DNA of 64,000 bases from the NCBI GenBank assembly GCA_963575745.1, contig CAUYUJ010016476.1:112183-176182 (forward strand). Reading direction: 5' to 3'. Origin of the DNA: Prorocentrum cordatum (taxonomy: Eukaryota > Sar > Dinophyceae > Prorocentrales > Prorocentraceae). Positions 30,661 to 40,857 of this stretch are shown here, one piece after another (position 1 is the stretch's first letter; the number at the start of each line of letters is the position of its first letter). The translations under genes were made by a program, and so were the position numbers. The notes beneath the pieces are model-generated. The model worked only from the letters and a program-made list of their open reading frames with translations. It made no database searches and was not told where the DNA came from.

Positions 30661-30878
30661 ATGCTGCTGATGATGACGACGATGGGTGCCGACGGCGCTG
30701 GATGAGGATGATGTTGATGCTGTTGCTGTTGCTGCTGATGATGCTGACGATGATGATTACGCTGCTGCTGATGATGTTGATGATGCTGCTGACGATGATG
30801 GCTGATGATGATGACGATGATGATGCTGATGATGATGACGATGATGATGACGATGATGATGATGACGATGACGATGAC

Positions 30879-30967
<89 letters not shown>

Positions 30968-30985
30968 CAAGGATGATGACACTGA
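30661..30985. repeat. (GAT)n/(GAC)n trinucleotide array
   Basis: Starts as mixed CTG/GAT/GAC triplets and becomes pure GAT from about 30880 to 30965. It yields poly-Asp, poly-Met and poly-His frames that are not considered genes. Confidence 0.95.
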
Positions 30986-31019
30986 TTATGATTCATCAGG
31001 GTTGTTGTGGTGATGAGGC

Positions 31020-31115
31020 GGAGGACGATGATGAGGAGAAAGGGGAGGAGGAGGAGGAGCAGGAGGAGGAGGACGAGGAGGAGGAGAAGGAGGAGGAGGA
31101 GGAGGCTCGCTCATG
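31020..31115. repeat. (GGA)n tract
   Basis: Short purine array. Confidence 0.85.
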
Positions 31116-31391
31116 TGGCCTCGAGAACAGAAACGAGGAAGAGCAGCCGGGCGAGGACGAGGGAGGGGGGAAGCGGGAGGGTGGGAGGAAGGGAGGACGA
31201 GCAGCGGGAGGATGACCCACGACGAGGACGAGGAAAACGTCCACGAAGAGGGGCGGCGGCGGCAGCCCCGACGGCGACGGCGCCCGCCCAGGTGTCCGAC
31301 GGCGTCTGGTCCGCGGTGGACCTGGCCGGCGACCTGGCCAGCAGGGCGAGGCCGGCAGCGGCGGCGCGCCTCAGCCCGGGGCGCGTTTTCC

Positions 31392-31656
31392 GCCCACCTT
31401 GGGGTTTCGTGAGGTTTTTCTCGCCGTGGTGTGGCTTCCCCAAGGGCTCCCTCGAGGGCGCGAAGTTATTCGCGCTTCGCGCTTCGCGGTCCTCGTTCCT
31501 TCTCCCCCCTCCTCCTCGTCCTCCTTTTCTCCCTTTGGGGGGGCGGCGCGAGGGCGCGAAGTTATTCGCGCTTCGCGCTTCGCGGAGCGCGATGCGCGAA
31601 GTTGGGAGCCCACCTTGGGGTTTCGTGAGGTTTTTCTCGCCGTGGTGTGGCTTCCC
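31392..31656. repeat. 49-bp direct repeats flanking a GCGCGAAG-rich spacer
   Basis: 31392-31440 recurs at 31608-31656 (GCCCACCTTGGGGTTTCGTG ... GTGTGGCTTCCC). Between them a second repeat, GAGGGCGCGAAGTTATTCGC, occurs at about 31455 and 31551. Confidence 0.85.
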
Positions 31657-31689
31657 AGGGCCCTCCGCAGGCCCCAGGACTTCGGGGTT

Positions 31690-31871
31690 TACAGTGGAGA
31701 CCCGTGCCAAGAAGCACACTGCTCCCCTCCAGGGTGTCCTGGGTTTTTGGGGCTTCGATGGTTTTGCTAGGGAAAGCGTGACGTTCCCAGACCAAAAATC
31801 AATTGACGTCCTGTGGTCTCAGGGTTGGGTTTCTTGTGGAATATTTCTTGTGGTCGGGCCCCTACTGTACC
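31690..31871 (+). mobile_element. TA-flanked MITE, family A
   Basis: TACAGTGGAGACCCGTGCCA at the left, CTACTGTA at the right, with the family interior (TCCAGGGTGTCCTGGG, GGTCTCAGGGTTGGG, TTTCTTGTGGTCGGGCCC). TA dinucleotides lie at both ends. Confidence 0.75.
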
Positions 31872-31879
31872 CCCACTGG

Positions 31880-31996
31880 GGGTGAAGAAAAGGGTCCTAA
31901 AGGGGCCCTGCAGGGCCCTCCTCTTGGGGCCCCGGGCGGACTCCAAAAGGCCAGGGGCCCTAAAGTGTCCCTTTAGGGCCCTTTTCTTCACCCCCC
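31880..31996. mobile_element. Foldback element, family K
   Basis: GGGGGTGAAGAAAAGGGTCC at the left is mirrored by CCCTTTTCTTCACCCCCC at the right, with CCTAAAGGGG/CCCTTTAGG continuing the stem. It sits 8 bp from the end of the family A MITE. A truncated copy of the right end is at about 32052-32080. Confidence 0.7.
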
Positions 31997-32009
31997 ATGT
32001 CGGTCACCC

Positions 32010-32110
32010 CCCCCCCGAGGGCTGTCAGAAAACGCCCGAGGGCTGTCAGAAAGGTGCCCTTTTAGGGCTTTTCTTCACCCGCCCGAGGGCTGTCAGAAGA
32101 CGGCTCAGGA
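32010..32110. repeat. GCCCGAGGGCTGTCAGAA repeat
   Basis: Three copies near 32018, 32033 and 32080. Confidence 0.8.
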
Positions 32111-32239
32111 CGACGAGCCTGGTCCCCGGGGAGGCTCTTCTCGGGGCCCAGGGCCCGTGCTCTCTCTCTCTCGGGACCCCGGCCCCCCCCCCCGGTGCTG
32201 GCTGGGCGTCGTCGGGACTCCGGGCCTCCCGGCTGGGGT

Positions 32240-32380
32240 CCGCGCAGACGTGGCGGGGTCGGAGGACCGCGCCGCATGGCCGATGCGTCGGGCCCGACCT
32301 GCGTCGGCGAGGCGTCGGCGCTGCGGCTCCACGCTGACGTTGGCGATGCATCGGCGATGCGGCGTGATGCTCCGATGCCA
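32240..32380. mobile_element. Family D foldback, partial copy
   Basis: Contains GGGGTCGGAGGACCGCGCCG and GATGCATCGGCGATGCGGCG, as in the intact copies. The right terminus is reduced to ATGCTCCGA. Confidence 0.55.
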
Positions 32381-32566
32381 GCTGCTCGGACCCCCCCGAC
32401 GTGGGAGGCCTCGAGGGGCGGCGGAATAGGCGGCGACGGCGTCGCCGAGGTCGCCCGTGGCGTCGAGACCGTCGGCGGCGTCTTGTGACGGAACTGGCGG
32501 AGGCGCGTGCGGAGGTCGACCACGCACAGAGGGAGGTAGGGGGAGGGGGAAGGTTTCTTAGAATCT

Positions 32567-32826
32567 AGGCCTCCTAGATGGGGTCGGAGTAGATGGGGTC
32601 GGAGGATCGCGCCGCGTCGCCGATTATTCGGCGATGCATCGGCGATGCGGCTCGACGTGGGGCCCAATTTTCTCCACGCCAACGTCGCCGATGCATCGCC
32701 GACGTCGCCAGTGCATGGCCGATGCATCGCCGAAGCATCGGCGATACATCCCCGATGTATCGGCGATGCGGCGATGCGGCGAAATCCTCCGACCCCATCT
32801 ACTCGGACCCCATCCAGGAGGCCTCC
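32567..32826. mobile_element. Foldback MITE, family D (intact, about 260 bp)
   Basis: Termini of about 40 bp pair almost perfectly: GGCCTCCTAGATGGGGTCGG/AGTAGATGGGGTCGGAGGAT at the left versus ATCCTCCGACCCCATCTACT/CGGACCCCATCCAGGAGGCC at the right. The interior is a series of GCATCGGCGATGC palindromes. No ORF. Confidence 0.8.
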
Positions 32827-33050
32827 ATAGAAGGAGGCTGCTTCTTAGAAGGCGTGGGACTTGTCTGTAGATGTAAGGCTGGCGCCTTCTGGCTTTTCAG
32901 AGCGCTTTTCCCCCCCATCCCGCTGCCCCCCTCCTGCGCGCCGCCAAATATTCTCGGTGCAAAGGTGCCCAAGCTTGCACTTCTGGTCGTGGTGCGCATT
33001 GGGGAAGCAGAGAGCCCGACTTGCACGAAGAGCCGCCCAGCATATTTGTA
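32827..33050. other. Unassigned spacer
   Basis: No gene or repeat recognised. Confidence 0.3.
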
Positions 33051-33600
33051 ACCATTGGAAGGTTCATGACGAATGTGCGCGTCACTGAGGCAACAGCCAT
33101 ATTTCGAAAACGGATTGCCTTCATTCTAGCAGCATTGGACAGTTTTCAAGACGAATGTTGGCGGTACCAAGGCGAGGACAAGATTTCGTACACGGCCCGC
33201 CCCCATCATTGGAGCTGTCGGGGATATGTAAGACGAATGTGCGCGGCACCGAGGTGGTAAACAATAAGTGTTTGGCCGGCGCTCACGCGATAGCCTCGTG
33301 TTTCAAAACCACCCGCCTCCCATCTTTGTCAGTATTCCGAGGTGGGAATTTATACATGACCACCGCCTGGAGGCCTGGAGGATCATTTCTCGGGGACCTC
33401 GGCATGCGGTGGCTGTGGACACAGTCGGGCCCCCAGGGGCCAAACTATATTCATATCCGCCGCCCGCTGGGGCACCAGAACGTTGGCTCCCGGGCGGTGG
33501 ATATGGATAACCCCCCGCCTCGCAAGTACCGGGGACTTCCAGGACGATTGCGCGCGCGGCGTGTAGGCGCGAGCAACCCGCCCCTCCAGCCGGGTGGCCG
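33050..33600 (-). repeat. Diverged 83-bp minisatellite
   Basis: GACGAATGTGCGCG-like landmarks at 33068, 33149 and 33232 (81-83 bp spacing), with CCACCCGCCTCCCATC near 33310. Decayed units continue to about 33590, just before a GGA array, as in the other modules. Confidence 0.7.
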
Positions 33601-33709
33601 CTGGAGGGTTCCGTTTCACGGTCGGGAGCGGACGGGAGGGCTTTGGCGCAACGCCCGGCCCGCCCCGACCGACACGTTGGGCGGTGCGACGATGAGGACG
33701 TGTCGACCG

Positions 33710-34195
33710 TGGAGATGGAGGAGGAAGGAGGAAGGAGGAAGGAGGAAGGAGGAGGAGGAGGAGGAGGAGGAGGAGGAGGAGGAGGGGGAGGAGGAAGGAG
33801 GGGTAAGGAGGGAGGAGGAGGACGAGGGATGATGAGGATGAGGAGGAGGTGAAGGAGAAGGAGGAGCAGGGGGAGGAGGAGGAGGAGGAGGAGGGGCGAG
33901 GGGCGAAGGAGGAGGATGAGCAATGAGGAGGATGGAGAGGAGGAGGAGGAGGAGGAGGAGGAGGAGGAGGAGGAGGAGGAGGAGGAGGAGGAGGAGGAGG
34001 AGGGAGGAGGAGGGAGGATGAGGAGGAGGGAGGAGGAGGAGGAAGGAAGAGGAGGAGGTGGGGGAGGAGGAGGAGGAGGAGGAGGAGGAGGAGGAGGAGG
34101 AGGAGGAGGACAATGAGGAGGACAATGAGGAGGACAATGAGGAGGACAATGAGGAGGAGGATGAGGAGGAGGAGGAGGACGAGGAGGAAGAGCGG
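33710..34195. repeat. (GGA)n array
   Basis: About 480 bp of purine repeat including a GGACAATGA sub-block (about 34108-34150, four units). Followed by TCC tracts at 34240-34365, again an inverted pair. Confidence 0.95.
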
Positions 34196-34239
34196 TGTGA
34201 GGCGAGCGCCGCTGCGGCTTTCCTCACCCCCTCCCCTCC

Positions 34240-34365
34240 CCTTCCTCAGCCTCGCCCCCAGATCTCGCTCCGTATCGCTCCTCCGTCTCCCTCCTCCCTG
34301 CTCCCTCCTCCTCCTCGCCGCTCCCTCCTCCCTCCTCCCTCCTCCTCCTGCTCCTTCTCCTGAGC
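34240..34365. repeat. (TCC)n tract
   Basis: Pyrimidine partner of the preceding purine array. Confidence 0.85.
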
Positions 34366-34551
34366 CTCGTCCCCAGATCGCTCCAGCGCTGTGAGTGCAG
34401 TTTAGGCTGCGTGCGCCCGGAGCCCCGACCCGCTGCTCGGGCTGAGGCGTTTCGCCCCTGCTCGTTTCCGCGGAAGGCCCCTGAGGCTCGATGTGCACTC
34501 GGGGCGTTCAAGGCGGTGTTGTGACCTCACCATGTGGTGGGTCAGTGGGGA

Positions 34552-34692
34552 CCTCCTCCTCCTCGACCTCCTCGACCCTCTCCTCCTCCTCCTCCTCCTC
34601 CTCCTCCTCCTCCTCCTCCTCCTCCTCCTCCTCCTCCTCCTCCTCCTCCTCCTCCTCCTTATCTTCCCCCTCCTCCTCGACCTCCTCCGACC
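34552..34692. repeat. (TCC)n array
   Basis: Nearly pure CTC units. The following 34692-34985 has no recognised gene. Confidence 0.95.
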
Positions 34693-34984
34693 CGGGGTGG
34701 CCGCACGGTTTTGGGACTCTGGTCGTTCTCGGAGGACGTCTCGGGCGATCGGGGCGTCCAAGGTCCAAAAACAGTGGAGCGACAGACCATGCGGCGAGGT
34801 CGTTTGGAACTCCGAGATCCCCGCACGGTCCGTCACCGAATCAGTTCGGGACCCCCGACACAAGGCATTGGATGCGGAAATTCACGGGAACCCCCGGAAT
34901 GACACAGCCACGACCTCGGTGGTCTGGGAGTCCGTTCCACGTTCCCGTGGGAGCAAATGCCGATCTGCCAAGGGGAGGTGAGGG

Positions 34985-35265
34985 GAAGGAGGAGGAGGTG
35001 AGGAGGACCAGTGTAAACCTCAGACCCATCAACGATGTCGGAATACGCCCTCCCACCAAGCTCCCTCTTCACATGCCCCTGCAAGGATTCATTCCCACTG
35101 AGGGAAGTGCCCCTTTGGGAGAACACCGTTCGGAGATCCTGAAACGTGCCAAACACACAATTCTCTCGGGACTCCAGCTTCAACACCGCGATTCGGTGCA
35201 ACTGTTGCGTCCTCACGGTCCTGAGTCCTTTGAATTACAAGTTCAGGTACGTTGACCATGGGGAC
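34985..35265 (+). repeat. Composite module B, core
   Basis: GGAGGAGGTGAGGAGGACCAG leads into GTGTAAACCTCAGACCCATC. It aligns throughout with module A core and with the reverse of module C core. No insertion at the LINE target position. Confidence 0.85.
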
Positions 35266-35530
35266 CAGTTAATCGTTTGCAAATGTTTGAAAAAGTATGC
35301 GCGCCGCTCACGCAAGAGCCACATTTGGAAAAGGACCCACCCTCAATATGTGAAGCCCTGGCAAATGGTGAAAATGAATGGGCGCGTCGCCAAGGCGAGA
35401 GCCACACATTTGAAAACCGCTCACCCATCCGTGAAGCTGTTGGAACGTTTAAGACGAATGTGCGCGGCACTAAGGCGAGAGCCACATTTTGGAAGCGGTC
35501 CGCCCTCGATTAGTAAAACTGCGGCCACGT
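35265..35530 (-). repeat. 83-bp minisatellite array (module B)
   Basis: Three units with GGCGAGAGCCACA landmarks at about 35394 and 35476, plus CGCAAGAGCCACATTTGG at 35319. Confidence 0.85.
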
Positions 35531-35599
35531 ATTAAGTTTCAGGATCGTAGATGGTATGAAAGTCTCAGGCGGAACGCCCAGCCTGGCCTCGTGGTGCGA

Positions 35600-35870
35600 T
35601 AAGGAGGAGGAGAGGAGGAGGAGCAGGAGGAGGAGGAGGAGGAGGAGCAGGAGGAGTAGGAGGAGGAGCAGGAGGAGGAGGAGTAGGAGGAGAAGGCGGA
35701 TGAGGAGAATGAGGAGAGGGAGGAGGAGGAGGAGGAGGAGGAGGAGGAGGAGGAGGAGGAGGCGAAGGCGGAGGAGTAGGAGGAGGAGGAGGAGGAGGAG
35801 GAGGAGGAGGAGGAGGAGGAGGAGGAGGAGGAGAGGAGAGGAGAGGGAGGAGGAGGAGGAGGAGGAGGGC
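35600..35870. repeat. (GGA)n array, 3' end of module B
   Basis: Purine array following the shared tail CTCAGGCGGAACGCCCAGCC ... GTGGTGCGATAAGGAGG. Confidence 0.95.
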
Positions 35871-36049
35871 CTGCGTGCCTACTGGGCTGGCTTTGGCTTT
35901 TCAGGGCCCCTGGTGTCTTCTTCCTGGGCTGTGTGACCCGGCAGGTGTCGCTCGGCCTCGCCGCTTTGCCGTTCTCTCTTCTCGCCGTCTCTCTGCCGCC
36001 TCTTTGTCATCCTTACGTTGGCCCCGCCTCGCTGCGATCCTCAGCCTGA

Positions 36050-36265
36050 GGGAAGGAGGAGGGAGGGGGAGGGGAGAGGGAGGGGGGCTGGCAGGCAGGG
36101 GTGACAGGATGAGGACCGGGAGGAGGAGGGAGGGGGGGAGTAGTTGGGGGAGTCGGCGTCGGGGTGGAAGTCGTAGGGGGAGGCGGAGGAAGAGAAGGCG
36201 AAGGAGGAGGAGGAGGAGGCGAAGGAGGAGGCGGAGGAGGAGGCGGCGGAGAGGAAGGGGAGGCC
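36050..36265. repeat. (GGA)n tract
   Basis: Interrupted purine repeat. 36265-36470 is GC-rich spacer and 36475-36650 a CTC-rich counterpart. Confidence 0.8.
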
Positions 36266-36751
36266 CCCACACGAGCCCGCGGCCGCCCAGGCAGTTCGCG
36301 GAGGAGAAGGCGGCCCGGGCGCGCAGCGAAGGCGCCCCGTCCGGGCTCGGCGCGGGCGCCCGCGGGTGCCGCGCGGGCCCTCGGAGGGCCCCCTCGGAGG
36401 CCCCCTCGGAAGCCTCCCGTGCCGCCTGGGCCGTGCTGCAGCCTCGGCCTCCCTCGTCGCATGCGCTGTGCTCCTTCTCCATCTCCTCGTCGTCCTCCTC
36501 GTCTCTCCTCTGATCCTCCTGGCCTTGTGCTCCCCTCCTCGTATTCGTCTCCGCTTTCTCTTCTCCTCCTTCCCCCTCCTCCCCCCCTGCTGTTTCATCT
36601 TCTCCTCGTCTTTGTCTTTTCCGTCCTCTCCTGCTCGTGTTCCTCTTCGCCTCCTCCCCATCACGTTTTTGGTGTAAGTACCCATCTCAGCATAGATCCG
36701 AGTTAGTTGTTGCGCGAGGGCACGCGTCTGGTCATCAACGTTGCGGAAGCC

Positions 36752-36800
36752 TCTCTCTCTCTCGAGAGAGAGAGAGAGGGAGAGAGAGAGAGAGAGAGAC
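36752..36800. repeat. (CT)n/(GA)n mirror dinucleotide repeat
   Basis: CTCTCTCTCTCTCGAGAGAG: a dinucleotide tract that switches strand at a central CTCGAG, so it is self-complementary. Confidence 0.9.
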
Positions 36801-36949
36801 CCGTTTTGAAATAGGAGCCGTCCCCCACCCGTGTAGCCGCTACAATTGTTCATGCTGCTCTGCTTGCTTTCTGAGTTGAGAAAGTCTCCGGCGAGGGCCC
36901 CCTGCCGACGGGGCTCAACCCGTGTGATTGTCGCCCGTTTTATAAGACC

Positions 36950-37225
36950 AGCCTTCACGTTTGAACATGTTGTAAACATTCTACAGGCGAGAGTGCGCGG
37001 CGCGAAGGCGAGAATCGAACATTGAATAAATCACCCGCCCTACATCTGTGAATGTGCTGCGAGCGTGCGCAAGGCTGATGCGCGCGGTGCGCGGCGCCGA
37101 GGCGAGAGCCGCAGCTTGTAGTCCGCCGGCTCTTGTTGGTATCCTCTATGCTGCTGCAGACTTGTGAGCGCCTGTGCGCGGCGCGAAGGGCGGGAACCGC
37201 ACTGTCAGAACGACCGACCCTCAAT
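36950..37225 (-). repeat. Diverged 83-bp minisatellite
   Basis: GTGCGCGGCGCGAAGGCGAGAA (36990), GCGCGGCGCCGAGGCGAGAG (about 37092) and GTGCGCGGCGCGAAGGGCGG (37174) mark decayed units. Confidence 0.65.
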
Positions 37226-37324
37226 CCCGGAAGCTCTGGACGTGACTTCCAGGAAGTCCCCGGCGAAACGCCTGGCCGCGGCCCTCGGACACGTCTGTTG
37301 GTGCGACAGGGAGGGAGCGATTCA

Positions 37325-37978
37325 TATTTATATGCGTGTATAGTTTTATGTGCATGCATGCATATATACATACACACATGCACACACAGACATACACCCA
37401 CATACATACATCCATCCATCCATACATGCATGCATACATACATACATACATACATGCATACATGCATACATACATACATGCATGCATGCATACATGCATA
37501 CATGCATGCATGCATGCATACACACATACATACACCTATGCATACACACACATACACGCATATACACATACATACATACGTACATGCATGCATACGTACA
37601 CACATACATATGTACACGCATACGTACATACATGCACACCTACATACATACATACATACATACATACATGTATACATACCTACCTACCTACCGACCTACA
37701 TACATACCTACCTACCTACCTACATACATACATACATACATGCATATATACATACATACATACATACATACATACATACATACATACATACATACATACG
37801 TAGGTACGTACGTACGTACGTGCATGCATACACACATACATACATCCACACATATACACACATGCATGCATGTATACATACATGTATACATGCATACATG
37901 CATGCATGCATACATGCATGTATGCATGCACATATACATACACACATACATACATACATACATACATACATACATACA

Positions 37979-38014
<36 letters not shown>

Positions 38015-38135
38015 CACATCTACATCTATACATACATATATACATACACATACATAACCTCATACCTACATACTTACATAGCTACATACACATCTACATA
38101 CATACACATATAACATACATACATACACACAAACA
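37325..38135. repeat. (CATA)n/(CATG)n tetranucleotide array
   Basis: About 800 bp of TACA/TGCA tetranucleotides with variants (CCTA, CGTA). Because 4 is not a multiple of 3, open frames read as alternating Tyr-Ile-His-Thr or Met-Tyr-Val-Cys and are not genes. Confidence 0.95.
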
Positions 38136-38171
38136 TACACCAATCAGTCCATCCATGTGTTCATATGTGGT

Positions 38172-38176
<5 letters not shown>

Positions 38177-38227
<51 letters not shown>

Positions 38228-38250
38228 GTATATATATATATATATACAGA
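38177..38250. repeat. (TA)n dinucleotide array
   Basis: Pure TA at 38177-38221, then TACATATGTATATATA. Confidence 0.95.
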
Positions 38251-38251
38251 T

Positions 38252-38750
38252 GTATGTGCATGTGGGCGGGGAACGGGCGGGAGGCGGAGCTAGGGGGGCC
38301 TCCGCGAGCGCGGGGGCACTGCACGAGTACAATGTGTCTCTGGAGGCTAAAGTCGAGCTTGATTAGTTGGTCGACCCTGCTAAGTCAAGGGTACCCTCTC
38401 GTCCTTTGCTTAGCTGCCCACGCCTTCTGCATTCCTATGGCAAAATGGCCCTCGGAAGGGCCTCGTGGTCCTTGGAAGTGCCTCAAACTCGACCGTAGTG
38501 GGGCGTCCGGGGATCGTTCCAGGACGCCCCCAGTCGCCCCAAGGGGCGGGATGGGGTGGCGAAGCGGCTTTGGCTGCAGGGCCCGGCCCGGCGAACCCAA
38601 CGAGGGACCATAGTTGCGCCGAGCAGGGCGCAACCCAGGTCGCCCCAGCCCGAACTGGCTGCGCTGTCGGGCGACGACCCTGAGGGAGGTCGCGGGGTCG
38701 TTCAAGAAGCCACAGGCCAAATCCGTACCATCTGCGACCACCCCAGCAGC
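38252..38750. other. Gene-free stretch
   Basis: No gene or repeat recognised. Confidence 0.35.
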
Positions 38751-38751
38751 A

Positions 38752-38935
38752 TCTAGGCCTCCTACGTGGGGTCGGAGCAGATGGGGTCGGAGGATCGCGC
38801 CGCATCGCCGACTCATCGGCGATGCATCGCCAGTGCGGCTCGACGTGGGGCCCATCTTCTCCACGCCGACGTCGCCGATGCATCGCCGACGTCGCCAGTG
38901 CATTCCCGATGCAGGGCAGGGGCCTCTATAGCAGG
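38752..38935. mobile_element. Family D foldback, left half
   Basis: GGCCTCCTACGTGGGGTCGG and the following about 170 bp align with 32570-32745, including GCGGCTCGACGTGGGGCCCA. The right half is missing. Confidence 0.7.
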
Positions 38936-38974
38936 GACCTGGGGGCGGGATCCCCGGTAGCAGAGGCCGTGGGA

Positions 38975-39125
38975 GGGAGGAGGAGGAGGAGGAGGAGGAG
39001 GAGGAAAGGAGAAGGAAAGGAGGAGGAAAGGAGGAGGAAAGGAGGAGGAGGAATGGAGGAGGAGGAAGAGGAGGAGGAGGAGGAGGAGGAGGTGGAGGAG
39101 GAGGAGGAGGAATGGAGGAGGAGGA
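38975..39125. repeat. (GGA)n array
   Basis: Purine array with GGAAAGGA variants. Confidence 0.9.
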
Positions 39126-39565
39126 TCCCCAGATGGCTGGACTTCTCTCCCTGGACCAGCTTCCCGTCCCTTTTTGGTTTACACGGCACAGGGCCCCCAG
39201 AGGCCTCAAGTTGCCGCGGTTTCTTCGTGGGGACAAGTCCTTTGAGGCTCGATCTGCCCCAGACTGTGAGATTGAAGTTGCCCCAGCGGGATCGGCTGCA
39301 GAGTTGATTGGCCTCAGCATCGATTTTCTCGTCGAGCCCAGGGAGAGAATCGTAGAGTGCGACGTCGATCTACGAACATGTTGCGCTTTCGTCATGGACT
39401 CGGCCAGGAAATCCATTTGGGGGTACATAGATCTGGTGGTTGATCCCCTGCTCGTACCCTGTGCGCTTTCCTCGCCCGCGGGGCGGGCCTCGCCCATCGA
39501 AGAGGAACGAACAGACCGCGCAAGCATAACCATTCGTTGGAGGTCCGCGCAGACCTGCGAGCGTT

Positions 39566-39720
39566 TACAGTGGGAGCCCATGCCAAGAAGCACCACGATG
39601 CCTCCAGGGTGCCTCTGGTCTCTCAGGTTTCGATGGTTTTGCGATGGGAAGCGCGACGTCCTGGGGTCTCAGGGTTAGGCTTCTTGCGGAAGGTTTCTCG
39701 TGGACTGGCCTCCCACTGTA
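39566..39720 (+). mobile_element. TA-flanked MITE, family A (perfect termini)
   Basis: TTACAGTGGGA (39565-39575) and TCCCACTGTAA (39711-39721) are perfect inverted repeats. Read as CAGTGGGAG...CTCCCACTG, the element is flanked by TA on both sides, the duplication made by Tc1/mariner transposases. About 155 bp, no ORF. Confidence 0.8.
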
Positions 39721-39904
39721 ACCTCTGTTGGAGGCCGGTGCGTTCCCGTGAAAGCTTCTCTTTCTGCCGTTGTTTTTCCTCCTCGGCGCCGGCGAGCGCA
39801 CGGCGCCCGGCCCGCGCGATCGGAGGCTGGCTGGACTCCGCGCTGGACACCGCCAGACAAGGCGGGGCAGCCAGCCGCGGCCTCTGCCCCTCTCTGTGGG
39901 CGCC

Positions 39905-40000
39905 GCCGCCGCCGACGACGACGACGCCGACGACGACGACGGACGACCGACGACCGACGACCGAGCACTGACCACCGGCGACCGACGACCGACGACCGGG
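39905..40000. repeat. CGACGAC/CGACCGA short tandem repeat
   Basis: GACGACGACGCCGACGACG then CGACCGACGACCGACGACC. Confidence 0.85.
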
Positions 40001-40099
40001 GGGCGAGGGCTGCTGGATGGGGAGGGGTTCAGCAGCAACTCGTGGGAGCCTCGTCTTCTGGGGCTCCCAGGTCCGAAGAGGCGAGGCGGCAGAAACATG

Positions 40100-40235
40100 A
40101 GCCTGGGCCTCCTGGGCCTCCTGGATTCTGGGCATCCCAGGCTTCCCGGGCCTCCTGGGCCTCCTATAGGCCTCCTCGGCCTCCTCTAGGCCTCCTCTAG
40201 GCCTCCTGGGCCTCCTGGGCCTCCTGGGTCCGAGG
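40100..40235. repeat. 9-bp minisatellite GGGCCTCCT
   Basis: About 14 units with variants (ATAGGCCTCCT, CTAGGCCTCCT). In frame it gives Gly-Leu-Leu repeats. Followed by a TCC tract at 40290-40357. Confidence 0.85.
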
Positions 40236-40384
40236 AGGAGCAACGGCGGAAACACACAAACTGTCCGAGCTCCGTCCGAGCTCATACTCCTACTCCTCCA
40301 CCTCCTTCTCCTCCTCCTCCTCCTCCTCCTCCTCTTCCTCCTCCTCCTCCTCCTCCTGTGGACTTCATTGATCGGCGCCTGGGC

Positions 40385-40618
40385 CCCCCCCGGCGGCGCC
40401 TCCGGCGCCGGCACCTCTGGCGCCGCCACACACTGGAAGGGACCTCCCAGGCTCTCGTCTGGCCTGCGCAGTGTCCATCAGAGCCAGAACGCAGCTGAGC
40501 GCAGGAGGGCGTGCAGGCAGCTGCGGAGCTCGGGCATGCAGAAGCAAGGTGCGGACGATCCCCCCATCCCTGGCGCTCCGCGCGCCAGGGAGGGGGGTCC
40601 AGCGCAGATCCAAGAATG
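40385..40618. mobile_element. Family C foldback, interrupted and truncated copy
   Basis: Core GGCGGCGCCTCCGGCGCCGG at 40391, then about 160 bp of unrelated sequence, then the right arm CTCCGCGCGCCAGGGAGGGG (40576) to GCAGATCCAAGAA. It is cut by the start of the next copy at 40618. Confidence 0.6.
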
Positions 40619-40815
40619 AGGGGAACGAAGAATGACATGAGCATAAAAGCTCGGAGGTCCGCGCGGATTTCTCGGATCCGCGCTGTACCCCCCTGGCGGC
40701 GCCTCCAGCGCCGCCCTGGCGCGCGGAGCGCGCCAGGGAGGGGGGTCCAGCGCCGATCCAAGAAATCCCCGACGAACTCCGAGTTGTTATGTCTGTGTGA
40801 TTCTTTGTTCCCCTA
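40618..40815. mobile_element. Foldback MITE, family C (intact copy)
   Basis: AGGGGAACGAAGAATGACAT at the left pairs with the reverse complement of the right end (AGGGGAACAAAGAATCACAC) over about 60 bp. Core palindrome CTGGCGCGCGGAGCGCGCCAG. It has landed in, or joined to, another copy. Confidence 0.8.
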
Positions 40816-40857
40816 CGAATTCTCCGCGGACCGTCAAACGTTAACGTTTATGCAGTG

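Noticed and set aside
37336-38613. Frames of Tyr-Ile-His-Thr or Met-Tyr-Val-Cys repeats
   Set aside because: Pure by-product of the CATA tetranucleotide. All three frames and both strands are open.
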